From Micromonospora rubida (GTDB lineage: Bacteria > Actinomycetota > Actinomycetes > Mycobacteriales > Micromonosporaceae): a DNA stretch of 64,000 nt. The position numbers were made by a program, and so were the translations under genes. Positions 25,557 through 34,042 of this stretch are shown piece by piece. The stretch spans positions 372,001-436,000 of the forward strand of contig NZ_JAAALO010000004.1 in the NCBI RefSeq assembly GCF_009908295.1. The letters run 5' to 3'. Position 1 is the first letter of the stretch. Each line of letters opens with the position of its first letter. The notes below the pieces were generated by a model. That model was not told the DNA's origin, did no database searches, and worked only from the letters and a program-made list of their open reading frames with translations.

Positions 25557-26765
25557 TCAGCCGGCGGTCAGCACCCGGACCGCCTCCCGCACGTCGTCAG
25601 TGAGGTGCACGGTGCCGGAGAGGTCACCGAACGGCGAGGCGGTCAGCAGGGGGCGCAGCAGCGCCTCGACCGGCAGCTCCGTCGTCCAGTAGGCCCGGTC
25701 CAGGAAGACGTACGCGCCGCTCGACCCGTCCGTGCCGTAGTACGTCTTCGTCGCCGCCTGGAACACCTCCTGCACGGTGCCGGCCCGGCCGGGCGCGAAG
25801 ACGATCCCGCCCCGGGCCAGCCGCAGGATGGTGTCCTCCCGGATGGCGTTCGAGAAGTACTTGGCGATCCGCCCGGCGAACAGGTTCGCCGGCTCGTGCC
25901 CGTACAACCAGGTGGGGATGGCGAGCCCGCCGGCCCGCGCCCAGTCCAGGTCGGCGCCGCGCTGCCGGGGCACGGCTGGTGGTGCCCCGTACCGGGCCCG
26001 GACCTCCAGCGCGGCGGCGGTGTAGCGCTCGTGGTCGGTGAAGTCCGGCGCGGTCGTCAGCAGGTCGATCGCCGCGGTCAGCTCCTCGGCCGGCCGGCTC
26101 GACAGGTACGCGCCCAGGTTGGCCGCCTCCATCACGCCGGGCCCGCCGCCGGTCACCACCAGCCGGTCGGCCCGGGCCAGCTCCCAGCCCAGCACCGCCG
26201 CCATCCGGTACGGCACGCTGCCCCGCCGGACGGCGTGCCCGCCCATCACACCGACCACCGACTGCGGGCCGTGCGTGGCCAGCCAGGCGCGGGTGGCGTC
26301 GACCAGCGCGTTGTCCACGCCGTGATCGTGCAGCCGCTGGCCGAGCGCCTCCTTGACCTCGGGCAGCGCGCCGCCGTGCGCTCGGAAGTGCGCGTACACC
26401 CGGGTGTCGTACATGTTCGCGAAGCCGCCCTCGGCGAAGCCGGCGGCCAGTTCGTCGGGGGTGTAGAGGTGCGACGGCTGGGTCGGGTACGGCAGCCCGG
26501 AGAAGGGCGGCACCACGTTCGCACCGCGCCGGACCAGGTCGGCGCCCACCTCGCGGGAGGCGAAGCGGCAGCCGACGAAGAGGGTGCCGGTCACCTCAGT
26601 CCCGGTGAGGTCGGGGACCGGGTCGAGGTCCAGGCGCAGGCCCTGGACGGTCAGCCCGGCCAGGGTGCCGGTGGTCAACCGCTGTTCGAAGGTGCTGCGG
26701 GTCTCGATCTCGGTGGCGCTGGTGTCGTGCGGGGAGGTGACGTCTGCGGGAGGTGGGGTCGGCAC
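25557..26765 (-). CDS. LOG-family (lysine decarboxylase-like) nucleotide hydrolase
   Basis: 402 residues. The Rossmann-type LOG core has VVGVMGGHAVRRG, LVVTGGGPGVMEAANLGAYL and GGIVFAPGRAGTVQEVFQAA. The family signature PGGxGTxxE reads PGRAGTVQE here, a Gly-to-Arg change in the phosphate-binding loop. The N-terminal 150 residues are an extension beyond small LOG enzymes, closer in size to PpnN (YgdH), a nucleotide 5'-monophosphate nucleosidase. Activity is inferred only. The GTG at 26765 lies 6 nt after CAGGAT (leaderless). Confidence 0.82.
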   Translation of the reverse strand: MPTPPPADVTSPHDTSATEIETRSTFEQRLTTGTLAGLTVQGLRLDLDPVPDLTGTEVTGTLFVGCRFASREVGADLVRRGANVVPPFSGLPYPTQPSHLYTPDELAAGFAEGGFANMYDTRVYAHFRAHGGALPEVKEALGQRLHDHGVDNALVDATRAWLATHGPQSVVGVMGGHAVRRGSVPYRMAAVLGWELARADRLVVTGGGPGVMEAANLGAYLSSRPAEELTAAIDLLTTAPDFTDHERYTAAALEVRARYGAPPAVPRQRGADLDWARAGGLAIPTWLYGHEPANLFAGRIAKYFSNAIREDTILRLARGGIVFAPGRAGTVQEVFQAATKTYYGTDGSSGAYVFLDRAYWTTELPVEALLRPLLTASPFGDLSGTVHLTDDVREAVRVLTAG

Positions 26766-27088
26766 CCGCCCATCCTGCCCACCCGGCGCAACCCGCCAAA
26801 CCCGCCCGGCGGGGCGCCCCGCCGATCCGCCGATCCGCCGATCCGGCGGTGCGGCGGTGCGCCGGCCTCCGGACGACAGGAGCCCGGTGGCGAGGCCACC
26901 GGGCTCCTGCGTGACCGGTTCCTGGGGAGGCTCCGGACCAATAGTTGTAGTGGAGAACGGCTGCCGGCGGCATGGGCCGCAGGTCCCCCGACGTGGGGCC
27001 GCAGGCGTGATCAATGCCTCAACCGTTCAGCCAGCCGGGTCTGCCAACCCCCTCGCGCGGCGTAGAGCGAAGCGGGTTGAATGGGACG
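26766..27088. other. 323-nt gene-free stretch with an orphan 15-bp hairpin
   Basis: Between divergent genes. It contains a 9-bp tandem (CCGATCCGC, about 26819-26846). It also holds a perfect hairpin at 26877-26909, CAGGAGCCCGGTGGC with loop GAG and its complement. No gene ends next to this hairpin on either strand, so it may terminate a small RNA. On the minus strand, AT-rich sequence near 26939-26948 could hold a -10. At the right end, TTGAAT (27077-27082) is the probable promoter element of the DUF3151 gene. Confidence 0.5.
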
Positions 27089-27517
27089 ATGCAGAACCTG
27101 TTGCCAGAGCCGCCGGCCACCCTCCTGCCGGTCCACGACGAGGCCGACGCTACGCTCGCCGCCGCCACCGAGGCCGGCACCGACGAGGCGTACGCCGAGG
27201 TCGCGGCCCGTTTCCCGACCTACAGTGCCGGCTGGGCCGCGCTCGCGGGCCGCGCCCTGGCCGCCGGCCAGGTCGTTACGGCGTACGCGTACGCCCGGAC
27301 CGGGTACCACCGGGGCTTGGACCAGCTGCGCCGCAGCGGCTGGAAGGGGCACGGCCCGGTGCCCTGGTCGCACGCGCCGAACCAGGGATTCCTGCGCTGC
27401 CTGTACGTGCTCTCCCGGGCCGCCGGCGAGATCGGCGAGGCCGACGAGGCGGCCCGCTGCGCCCAGTTCCTGCGCGACTGCGACCCCGCCGCCGGGGACG
27501 CCCTGGCCGGCGCCTGA
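27089..27517 (+). CDS. DUF3151 family protein
   Basis: A 142-residue cytosolic helical protein matching DUF3151 (NLLPEPPATLLP ... AARFPTYSAGWAALAGRAL ... AYAYARTGYHRGLDQLRRSG ... PWSHAPNQGFLRCLYVL). The family is actinobacterial and often sits near fba and purA, as here. The ATG at 27089 is chosen because TTGAAT ends 6 nt upstream, consistent with a leaderless transcript; an upstream in-frame ATG at 27014 is rejected. Role unknown. Confidence 0.85.
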   Translation: MQNLLPEPPATLLPVHDEADATLAAATEAGTDEAYAEVAARFPTYSAGWAALAGRALAAGQVVTAYAYARTGYHRGLDQLRRSGWKGHGPVPWSHAPNQGFLRCLYVLSRAAGEIGEADEAARCAQFLRDCDPAAGDALAGA

Positions 27518-27532
27518 TCCCGGTGACCCGGT

Positions 27533-27566
27533 GACGGCCGGTCCGGCAACTGCCGGACCGGCCGTC
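27533..27566. terminator. bidirectional terminator
   Basis: GACGGCCGGTCCGGCA pairs with TGCCGGACCGGCCGTC almost to the tip. It separates the convergent DUF3151 and ParA-like genes. Confidence 0.85.
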
Positions 27567-27573
27567 GCGCTGC

Positions 27574-30138
27574 TCAGAGCCCCTCGGCGACCGATGCGGC
27601 GATCTTCAGCCAGGCGTCCCGGGTGGCCGAGGAGAGCCCCCCGTACCGGATCGGCTCGCCGGTGTCGATCAACCGCTCGTACGGGGCCAGCAGCACCGCC
27701 CGGGTTCGGGCCGCGAAGTGCTCCTGGATGGCCGGCAGGTCGATCTCCTTGCGCGACGGCGGCATGGACACCACCGTCACCGCCTGTCGGACCAGCCGCT
27801 GCCGGCCGCTCTGCTCCAGGTGGTCGAGCATCCGGGCGGCGGTCTCCGCCGAGTCGTTCCGGGCCGACATCGTCACCACGAGCTGATCGGTGGCGTCCAT
27901 CGCGGCCTGCCAGTTCTGCGCCCGGACGTTGTTGCCGGTGTCCACGAAGATCAGCTTGTAGAACCGGCTGACCACCTCCCGGATCTCGGCGAACGCCGAC
28001 GCGGTGAGCATCTCCCCACCGGTGGCCGACTCGTCCGAGGCGAGCACGTCGAACATCCCCTCGCCCTGCGAGCGGACGTACTGCGACAGGTCGCCGACCC
28101 GCCCGTGAGCGCCCTGGAACTGGCCCAGGTCGCGCAGCATGTCGCGCACCGTGCGGGAGTGGAAGTCCTGCTGGGCGCGCATCCCGAGGGTGCCCTGGGT
28201 CTCGTTGTTGTCCCAGGCCAGCACGTACCCGCCGCGCTTCTGCCCGAACGTCATGGCGAGCAGCAGGATCGCCACGGTCTTGCCCGCGCCGCCCTTCGGG
28301 TTGACCACGGTCACCTGACGCAGCCCGCCGAAGTTGCGGCGCACCATCTCGATGTCGTGGCGCAACTCCTGCTCGTGCCGCCCTGGCGGGAGCTTGACCA
28401 GCCCCGTCTTGTTCACCACGGCCCGTACGCCCATGGTGGCCACCGGGTCGGCCGGGCGGACCTGCCGGCGGCGGGCGAAGTCCTCGGCGGTCGGCGCGGT
28501 CCCGAGGTCGGGCGTCCAGCCCACGTCGGGGTAGCCGGGCGGCACCCGGGTCACCCCGTCCGCCTCCTGGTACGGCGGCTGCGTCACCGGGGCCGGCGGC
28601 TGCTGGCCGTGCTGCGGCCAGCTCGGGGGATACCAGCTCGGCTGTCCTGCGGTGAGGGGCCCCGGGCCGGGCTGCTGTCCCGGCCCCCACCCCATCGGCG
28701 GGCCCGTAACGGCCGCCGGTCCCCCAGCGGCGTACGGGTCGGCAGCCGGGGGACCGGCGGCGTACGGGTCGGCCGGCGTGCCGCCGGTGGCGGGCGGATA
28801 GGGGGTCGGGGGCAGCGGCCCGGGCGGGTTCATCACCGGCGGGAACGGCCCCGGCGGGTGCGCTGCGGTCCCCGCCGGACCGGGGGCCGTACTCAGGCTG
28901 GCGTGCGGCTCCGGTCCCTTCGGCTCCGGTCCCTTCGGCTCCGGTCCCTTCGGCTCCGGTCCCTTCGACTCCGTCCCGCCCGACCAACCGTCCGCAGCCG
29001 GCCCGTCCGCAGCCGTATCCTCCGGACCCGTGTCGTCCGGACCTGGGCCATCCTGCTTCGGCCCGTTCGCGCCGGGACGCCTCGGTGGCAGGGCCCACGG
29101 GGACTCGGCCGTTCCCCGCACTCCGCCGTTCGATCCCGGCACCGTTCCGCCGGCCGTACCGTTCCGCCCGCCGTCGCTCCCGGCAGCCCCGCTCATGCCC
29201 TGTCCGCCGCTCATGCCCTGTCCGCTAGTCGCGGTCGGGCCGGCTACCGCGGTCGGGCCGGCTACCGCGGTCGGGCCGGCTACCGCGGTCGGGCCGGCTA
29301 CCGCGGTCGGGCCGGCTACCGCGGTCGGGCCGGCTACCGCGGTCGGGCCGGCTACCGCGGTCGGGCCGGTCACCGCGGAGGCGGCCGGGCCGGCCGTCGG
29401 AGGGCCGGCCGTCGGAGGGCCGTGCGGCGGGGCCATGGGCGCCGGAGGCGTCGACGGGTCGGCCGGCCCGGACGAGTCCACCGGCCGACGGGCCGGGATC
29501 GGGGCCGGGTGCGCGGTGGCCGCTTGGTCCAGGGTGAAGGGCAGATGCAGATCCACCGGACCGGGTGCCGGCTGCCCGACCCGGGGGGCCGGCACGCCGC
29601 CCACGGACGGTGGCGCCCATGCGGTCTCCGACGGCACCGGAGCCCACCCGTCCGGTCCGTCCACCGGCCATTCGCCGGGCCCCGGCGGACTCTGCCCGTG
29701 GCCGTGACCCTGGCCGCCCCCGACCTGCCCGCCCTGCGGTCCGGTGGTGGCCGGGTATCCGCCCTGCGGTCCGCCCCCGGGATACCCGCCTTGCGGTCCG
29801 GTGGTGGCCGGGTATCCGCCCTGCGGTCCGGCCTCGGGATGCCCGCCCGGCGGCGCGACGGCGGGAGGGTACGCCTCTCGCGGCCCCGTTCCGGGCCGCG
29901 CGGCCGGCGAGGCGGCCAACGACGGGTACGCGCTCTGCGCGTCAAGCCCCGGCCCGGGGACCGGTGGAAGGGGTGTCGGCCGCTGGGGTGTCGGCTGCTG
30001 GGGTGCACGCACGGCCCACGCCGGGCCGGAGCTGGCCGGCCCGGGATCGGTCGGGTCCGGCGGCCAGAGCGGTTCGATGTCCCGCTCCGGAGCCGGCTGC
30101 TGGCCGGGTACGTGGACCCGGTCGGCGTTGTCGTCCAC
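27574..30138 (-). CDS. ParA/MinD-like ATPase with very long disordered N-terminus
   Basis: 854 residues. The last 250 form a MinD/ParA-type ATPase: deviant Walker A VVNPKGGAGKTVAILLLAM (about 606-624), AWDNNETQGTLGMRA, LIFVDTGNNVRAQNW and LVVTMSARNDSAETAARML. The first 570 are Pro/Gly/Ala low complexity. They include GPTAVA repeats (29231-29374), GPEPK repeats and PYAAG units. The plan resembles EspI/type-VII-associated ATPases of mycobacteria, whose Pro-rich region precedes a P-loop domain, but no ESX gene is nearby. GGAGGAA precedes the GTG at 30138. Confidence 0.82.
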   Translation of the reverse strand: MDDNADRVHVPGQQPAPERDIEPLWPPDPTDPGPASSGPAWAVRAPQQPTPQRPTPLPPVPGPGLDAQSAYPSLAASPAARPGTGPREAYPPAVAPPGGHPEAGPQGGYPATTGPQGGYPGGGPQGGYPATTGPQGGQVGGGQGHGHGQSPPGPGEWPVDGPDGWAPVPSETAWAPPSVGGVPAPRVGQPAPGPVDLHLPFTLDQAATAHPAPIPARRPVDSSGPADPSTPPAPMAPPHGPPTAGPPTAGPAASAVTGPTAVAGPTAVAGPTAVAGPTAVAGPTAVAGPTAVAGPTAVAGPTATSGQGMSGGQGMSGAAGSDGGRNGTAGGTVPGSNGGVRGTAESPWALPPRRPGANGPKQDGPGPDDTGPEDTAADGPAADGWSGGTESKGPEPKGPEPKGPEPKGPEPHASLSTAPGPAGTAAHPPGPFPPVMNPPGPLPPTPYPPATGGTPADPYAAGPPAADPYAAGGPAAVTGPPMGWGPGQQPGPGPLTAGQPSWYPPSWPQHGQQPPAPVTQPPYQEADGVTRVPPGYPDVGWTPDLGTAPTAEDFARRRQVRPADPVATMGVRAVVNKTGLVKLPPGRHEQELRHDIEMVRRNFGGLRQVTVVNPKGGAGKTVAILLLAMTFGQKRGGYVLAWDNNETQGTLGMRAQQDFHSRTVRDMLRDLGQFQGAHGRVGDLSQYVRSQGEGMFDVLASDESATGGEMLTASAFAEIREVVSRFYKLIFVDTGNNVRAQNWQAAMDATDQLVVTMSARNDSAETAARMLDHLEQSGRQRLVRQAVTVVSMPPSRKEIDLPAIQEHFAARTRAVLLAPYERLIDTGEPIRYGGLSSATRDAWLKIAASVAEGL
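29231..29374 (-). repeat. 18-bp tandem repeat (GPTAVA) in the ParA-like gene
   Basis: Seven identical 18-bp units (gcggtcgggccggctacc on the plus strand) plus a variant eighth unit. At DNA level they are perfect, which implies recent expansion and possible length polymorphism. Confidence 0.92.
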
Positions 30139-30344
30139 GACGGTTCCTCCCCATTCCTCCTGCCGAGGATAGGCCCCGGGGCCGAACCGCCGGCCATCGA
30201 CGCGGATCTCCGCCGGTCCGCGCCCCGGAGTCCCTCCCCCGGACACCCCAGCGTGCCGGTGAATCGTCCGGCACGGTGCCCGTACCCCGCATGGTGCCCG
30301 TACCCTCGGGGCGAATGTTGCCGGTGGAACGCCGCAGGGGCTCT

Positions 30345-31343
30345 TCAGGCGGTCCAGACCGCCCAGGCACCCGGCTCGGTCCACCACGACCGCTTCCGGC
30401 TCAGCTCCCCCTCGACCCCGTCGTCGAGGTAGGGCACCCGCTCGTCGCGCGGGATGACGGCCACCGCGCGCCCCCGCGCCCGGCGTACCTCGAACCGCAT
30501 CCGCTTCCTGCCCAACGCCGAGCGGGTCACCACGGGAACGGCCACCGCGACCTCGACCACGCCGTCCGTCGGGTCTCCGGCGGTGAGCAGGGGAAGGCCG
30601 TCGAGCTGGGCGTATCCGCCCGCGTTGCCGATGGCACAGGCGAGGAGGGGGTCGTCGCCCGCCGAGAGCACGGCGTCGTCGACCTCGATCCGGCCCCGCC
30701 AGTGCAGCGGTCGGCCGGCGTCGTCGGTGGCGCCGAGCAGCGCGCCGTCCAGCGTCACCGAGCCGCCGTCGTTGCGCAGCAGGTCGAGCCGGCGGGGGGT
30801 GCCGTCCAGGACCGCGGCGGCCACGTCCGCCGGGTCGCGCGGCAGCCCGAGCTGCGCGGCCAGGTCACGCTGCCCGCCGCCCCGGGCCGGATCGAGCGGG
30901 AGTACGCCCACCGGCGGCAAATCCGGCACCGTACGGTTCCCGGGCAAATCGGCGGGGCGGCGGCTGGGCGGTGGGGCGTACCGCCGGACGAGCCGGCGCA
31001 CGACGGCCCGCAACTGGCTGTCGCTTGCCGTGGCGACGACCAGCCGGATCTTCGAGTCGGGATCGGGCCAGGTGAGCCCGTCGGGGCGGGGCGGGCCGTC
31101 GAGCCGCGCCAGCACCTCGTCGATCTCGGCGTCCGAGTGGGCGGTGATGGTCTCCACCCGGGCACCCCGGGCGGTCAGCGCATCCGCGCAGGCCAGCACC
31201 GGCACCCGGGGAGTCTCACACCGTTCCTCGGCCCGCCCGGGGGCGTCCCCGTTGGTGTCGCCGCAGCAGGCTCCGTCGCTGCCGCAGCCCCCGCCGGGAG
31301 CGTCCCGCTCCGAGCCGAGGGTGAGCAGCACCACGTCGTACAC
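30345..31343 (-). CDS. diacylglycerol kinase-like (LCB5/DAGK fold) protein
   Basis: 332 residues. A diverged N-terminal half carries Cys-rich GGGCGSDGACCGD and VETITAHSDAEIDEVLARLD. The centre and C-terminus (VGVLPLDPARGGGQRDLAAQLGLP, LDLLRNDGGSVTLDGALLG, VEVAVAVPVVTRSALGRK) resemble the DAGK/sphingosine kinase fold. The canonical GGDGT phosphate loop is not intact: GGGQRD is nearest. It may be a non-catalytic relative. The GTG start follows AGGAGA; it is divergent from purA. Confidence 0.6.
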   Translation of the reverse strand: MYDVVLLTLGSERDAPGGGCGSDGACCGDTNGDAPGRAEERCETPRVPVLACADALTARGARVETITAHSDAEIDEVLARLDGPPRPDGLTWPDPDSKIRLVVATASDSQLRAVVRRLVRRYAPPPSRRPADLPGNRTVPDLPPVGVLPLDPARGGGQRDLAAQLGLPRDPADVAAAVLDGTPRRLDLLRNDGGSVTLDGALLGATDDAGRPLHWRGRIEVDDAVLSAGDDPLLACAIGNAGGYAQLDGLPLLTAGDPTDGVVEVAVAVPVVTRSALGRKRMRFEVRRARGRAVAVIPRDERVPYLDDGVEGELSRKRSWWTEPGAWAVWTA

Positions 31344-31465
31344 GAAAGATTCTCCTGACTCTCGACGAACCCCTGCTGATCCCGCCCCGACCTCTTGTTA
31401 GCCTGACACCCCGGGCTCGCCGACCGGTCGCCACCTGGCACCCGAGCCTTCTGGAGGCGGAAAAG

Positions 31466-32755
31466 ATGCCAGCGATCGTGCTCATCGGCGCTCAGTGGGG
31501 CGACGAGGGCAAGGGCAAGGTTACCGACCTGCTGGGTGAGCGGGTCGACTACGTCGTGCGCTACTCCGGCGGCAACAACGCCGGCCACACGGTGATCACC
31601 CCTGACGGGCAGAAGTACGCGCTGCACCTGATGCCGTCCGGCGCGCTCTCACCGAGCGCGATGATCATCATCGGCAACGGTGTGGTGGTCGACCCGAAGG
31701 TGCTGCTGACCGAGATCGACGGCCTCGCCGAGCGTGGCGTGGACGTGTCCCGGCTGCGGATCTCCGGTGACGCGCACCTGATCATGCCGCACCACCGGGC
31801 CCTGGACCTGGTGGTGGAGCGCTACCTCGGCAGCTCCCGGATCGGCACCACCGGCCGGGGCATCGGCCCGGCGTACGGGGACAAGGTCGCCCGGATGGGC
31901 ATCCGGCTCCAGGATCTGCTCGACCCGGGCATCCTGCACAAGAAGCTGGAACTCGCGCTGCGCGAGAAGAACCAGATCCTGTTCAAGGTGTACAACCGCA
32001 AGGCGATCGACGTCGAGGCGACCGTCGAGGAGTACCTGGAGTACGCCGAGCGGCTCAAGCCGTACATCGCCGAGACCCGGGTGATGCTCTGGGACGCCCT
32101 CGACCGGGGCGAGACGGTCCTGCTGGAGGGTGCCCAGGCCACCATGCTCGACATGGACCACGGCACCTACCCCTTCGTGACCTCGTCGAACCCGACGGCG
32201 GGTGGGGCGTGCGTGGGTGCCGGCATCCCGCCGACCGCGATCAACAAGGTCATCGCGGTGAGCAAGGCGTACACCACCCGGGTGGGCTCCGGCCCGTTCC
32301 CGACCGAGCTGTTCGACGACAACGGTCAACACCTGCGCAAGGTCGGCCACGAGTACGGCACGACGACCGGCCGGGAGCGCCGGTGCGGCTGGTTCGACGC
32401 CGTCGTCGCCCGGTACGCGTGCCGCCTCAACGGCGTCACCGACCTGGTGATCACCAAGCTGGACGTGCTCACCGGCCTGCCCAAGGTCCCGCTCTGCGTC
32501 GGGTACGAGATCAACGGCGAGCGCTTCGACGACATGCCGATGACGCAGACCGACTTCCACCACGCCAAGCCGATCTACGAGGAGCACGACGGCTGGCAGG
32601 AGGACATCACCAAGGCGAGAACCGAGGCTGACCTCCCGGAGAACGCGCGCCGCTACATCGCCCGCATCGAGGAGATCTGCGGCACCCGAGTCAGCGTCGT
32701 AGGCGTAGGCCCCGGCCGCGAGGAAAACGTAACCCGCCACCCCCTCCTCCCCTAA
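31466..32755 (+). CDS. purA: adenylosuccinate synthetase
   Basis: 429 residues with all signature motifs. These are GAQWGDEGKGKVTDLL (catalytic Asp and P-loop), GGNNAGHT (catalytic His), GTTGRGIGPAYGDK, EGAQATMLDMDHGTYPFVTS and the aspartate loop TTGRERRCGWFDAV. It joins IMP and aspartate with GTP in AMP synthesis. GGAGGCGG precedes the ATG. A 60-nt palindromic element begins 31 nt after the stop. A divergent PurA paralogue lies at 47365. Confidence 0.97.
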   Translation: MPAIVLIGAQWGDEGKGKVTDLLGERVDYVVRYSGGNNAGHTVITPDGQKYALHLMPSGALSPSAMIIIGNGVVVDPKVLLTEIDGLAERGVDVSRLRISGDAHLIMPHHRALDLVVERYLGSSRIGTTGRGIGPAYGDKVARMGIRLQDLLDPGILHKKLELALREKNQILFKVYNRKAIDVEATVEEYLEYAERLKPYIAETRVMLWDALDRGETVLLEGAQATMLDMDHGTYPFVTSSNPTAGGACVGAGIPPTAINKVIAVSKAYTTRVGSGPFPTELFDDNGQHLRKVGHEYGTTTGRERRCGWFDAVVARYACRLNGVTDLVITKLDVLTGLPKVPLCVGYEINGERFDDMPMTQTDFHHAKPIYEEHDGWQEDITKARTEADLPENARRYIARIEEICGTRVSVVGVGPGREENVTRHPLLP

Positions 32756-32786
32756 CCCCGGCGCGCTGCCCCCTTCGCCGTGTTGT

Positions 32787-32846
32787 GTTGATCAAGGGGT
32801 TTACGTCAACTTTGATCTCTGATCTGACGTAAACCCCTTGATCAAC
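32787..32846 (+). repeat. 60-nt palindromic element, copy 1
   Basis: 22-bp arms around a 16-nt centre. The left arm starts GTTGATCAAGGGGTTTACGT and the right arm is its perfect complement. It sits just after purA, so it may also act as a terminator. The centre reads ACTTTGATCTCTGATC. Copies 2 and 3 are at 33863 and 60367. Confidence 0.92.
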
Positions 32847-32862
32847 ACTCGGATGCCCTGAG

Positions 32863-32883
32863 TTATCCACAGGGTTATCCATA
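32863..32883 (+). other. two DnaA-box-like 9-mers
   Basis: TTATCCACA (32863-32871, consensus DnaA box) and TTATCCATA (32875-32883), 12 bp apart in the same orientation. They lie between palindrome copy 1 and the AbiEi-like gene. Two boxes alone do not make an origin; they could titrate DnaA or affect the following gene. Confidence 0.5.
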
Positions 32884-32925
32884 GGGGTGGAGGTGTTTCG
32901 GGTCTGGGGTGAGGGTGGAGCGGTG

Positions 32926-33867
32926 ATGCCGCTCGAACTCATCAGTCAGGTCGCCGCCGGTCAGGGCGGGATGGTCACCACCGGGCAGGCCCTGGCGGCC
33001 GGCCTCAGCAGGGACCAGGTCCGGCAGCTCTGGCGCTCCGGCCGTTGGACGCGGCTGGCACGTGGCTGCTTCGCGCCGTACGGGAAGCCGACCGACCCGT
33101 TGGTCAACCGGGCCCGCATCCGGGCAGCGGTGGCGAGCCTGGGCCCGGGCGCCTTCGCGGTCCTGGACACGGCGATGGAGCTGCACGGAATCGCCGGCCT
33201 GCGCCGGAGCTCCGCCGTTCACGTCTCCGTGCCCGTGGACCAACCCCGGTCCCAGCGGCACAGCGATCCCCTGCTGGTGGTCCATCAACTGACCGTCTCC
33301 GCCGGTGACATCGTCCGCGTGGCCGGCACTCCCGTGACGTCTCCACTTCGTACGGTCACGGATGTGATCCTCCGTCAGAGCCGGTACCCGGCGGTGTCCG
33401 TCCTCGACTCGGCCCTGAACGCCGGACTCATCACAGCGGAGGACCTGGCGATGGCACCGGCCCTCCTTCGGGGACGCCGGGGCGCCGTGGCCGCCCGGGG
33501 GTACCTCGTCGAGGCGGACGGGAGGTCGCAGTCACCATTGGAGAGCCGGTCGCGGCTCAGATGCGTCGACGGCGGGGTCCCTCCGGACGAGTTGCAACTG
33601 GAGGTCCGTGACGAGGACGGCCACCTGCTCGGCATCGGCGACCTGGGCTGGCGCGCCGCGAGGCTGATCGCCGAGGCCGACGGCGGCGGCCCGCACAGCA
33701 CGCCGGACGCCCTCTTCGCCGACCGCCGCAGGCAGAATCGCTTGATCAACGCGGGCTGGCGAATCCTCCGCTTCACCTGGGCCGACACCCTCCGCCCGGA
33801 CTACATCCCCTGGACGGTCCGCCAGGCAATGACCCCTAACCCCACCCACCCCTCAACGGGGTGTTGA
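32926..33867 (+). CDS. AbiEi-like antitoxin-domain / endonuclease-fold protein
   Basis: 313 residues. The N-terminal winged helix has QVAAGQGGMVTTGQALAAGL, SRDQVRQLWRSGRW and LARGCFAP, matching AbiEi-type domains. The middle has GIAGLRRSSAVHVSVP. The C-terminus (VDGGVPPDELQLEV ... GIGDLGWRAARLIAEADGGG ... NRLINAGWRILRFTWAD) resembles DUF559/Vsr-type restriction-endonuclease folds. It lacks a cognate AbiEii toxin. It lies between two palindromic elements in opposite orientation, and its TGA stop lies inside copy 2. The ATG at 32926 is preferred; GTG 32923 is possible. Confidence 0.75.
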   Translation: MPLELISQVAAGQGGMVTTGQALAAGLSRDQVRQLWRSGRWTRLARGCFAPYGKPTDPLVNRARIRAAVASLGPGAFAVLDTAMELHGIAGLRRSSAVHVSVPVDQPRSQRHSDPLLVVHQLTVSAGDIVRVAGTPVTSPLRTVTDVILRQSRYPAVSVLDSALNAGLITAEDLAMAPALLRGRRGAVAARGYLVEADGRSQSPLESRSRLRCVDGGVPPDELQLEVRDEDGHLLGIGDLGWRAARLIAEADGGGPHSTPDALFADRRRQNRLINAGWRILRFTWADTLRPDYIPWTVRQAMTPNPTHPSTGC

Positions 33868-33922
33868 TCAAGGGGTTTACGTCAGGTTAGAGATCAAAGT
33901 TGACGCAAACCCCTTGATCAAC
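33863..33922 (-). repeat. 60-nt palindromic element, copy 2 (inverted relative to copy 1)
   Basis: Same 22-16-22 layout. The reverse complement differs from copy 1 at only a few positions, mainly one in an arm and three in the centre. It therefore points opposite to copy 1 across the AbiEi-like gene. It supplies that gene's stop codon. Confidence 0.92.
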
Positions 33923-34042
33923 GCGGCACGGCGCGGCAGGGGCGCGGCAGGGGCGCGGCGCGGCGGGGCAGGGCAGGGCGCGGCGGGGCAGGGCAGGGCG
34001 GGGCGGGGGTGGGCGGGGAGGGGGCGGGTAGGGTTCTTTGGC

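Noticed and set aside
27718..30432. 904-residue plus-strand frame with striking RGRAGY repeats
   Set aside because: The repeats are the antisense reading of the GPTAVA repeats in the ParA-like gene. The P-loop and ribosome site are on the minus strand.
32863..32883. Replication origin at the DnaA boxes
   Set aside because: Only two boxes, no AT-rich unwinding region and no dnaA/dnaN genes nearby.
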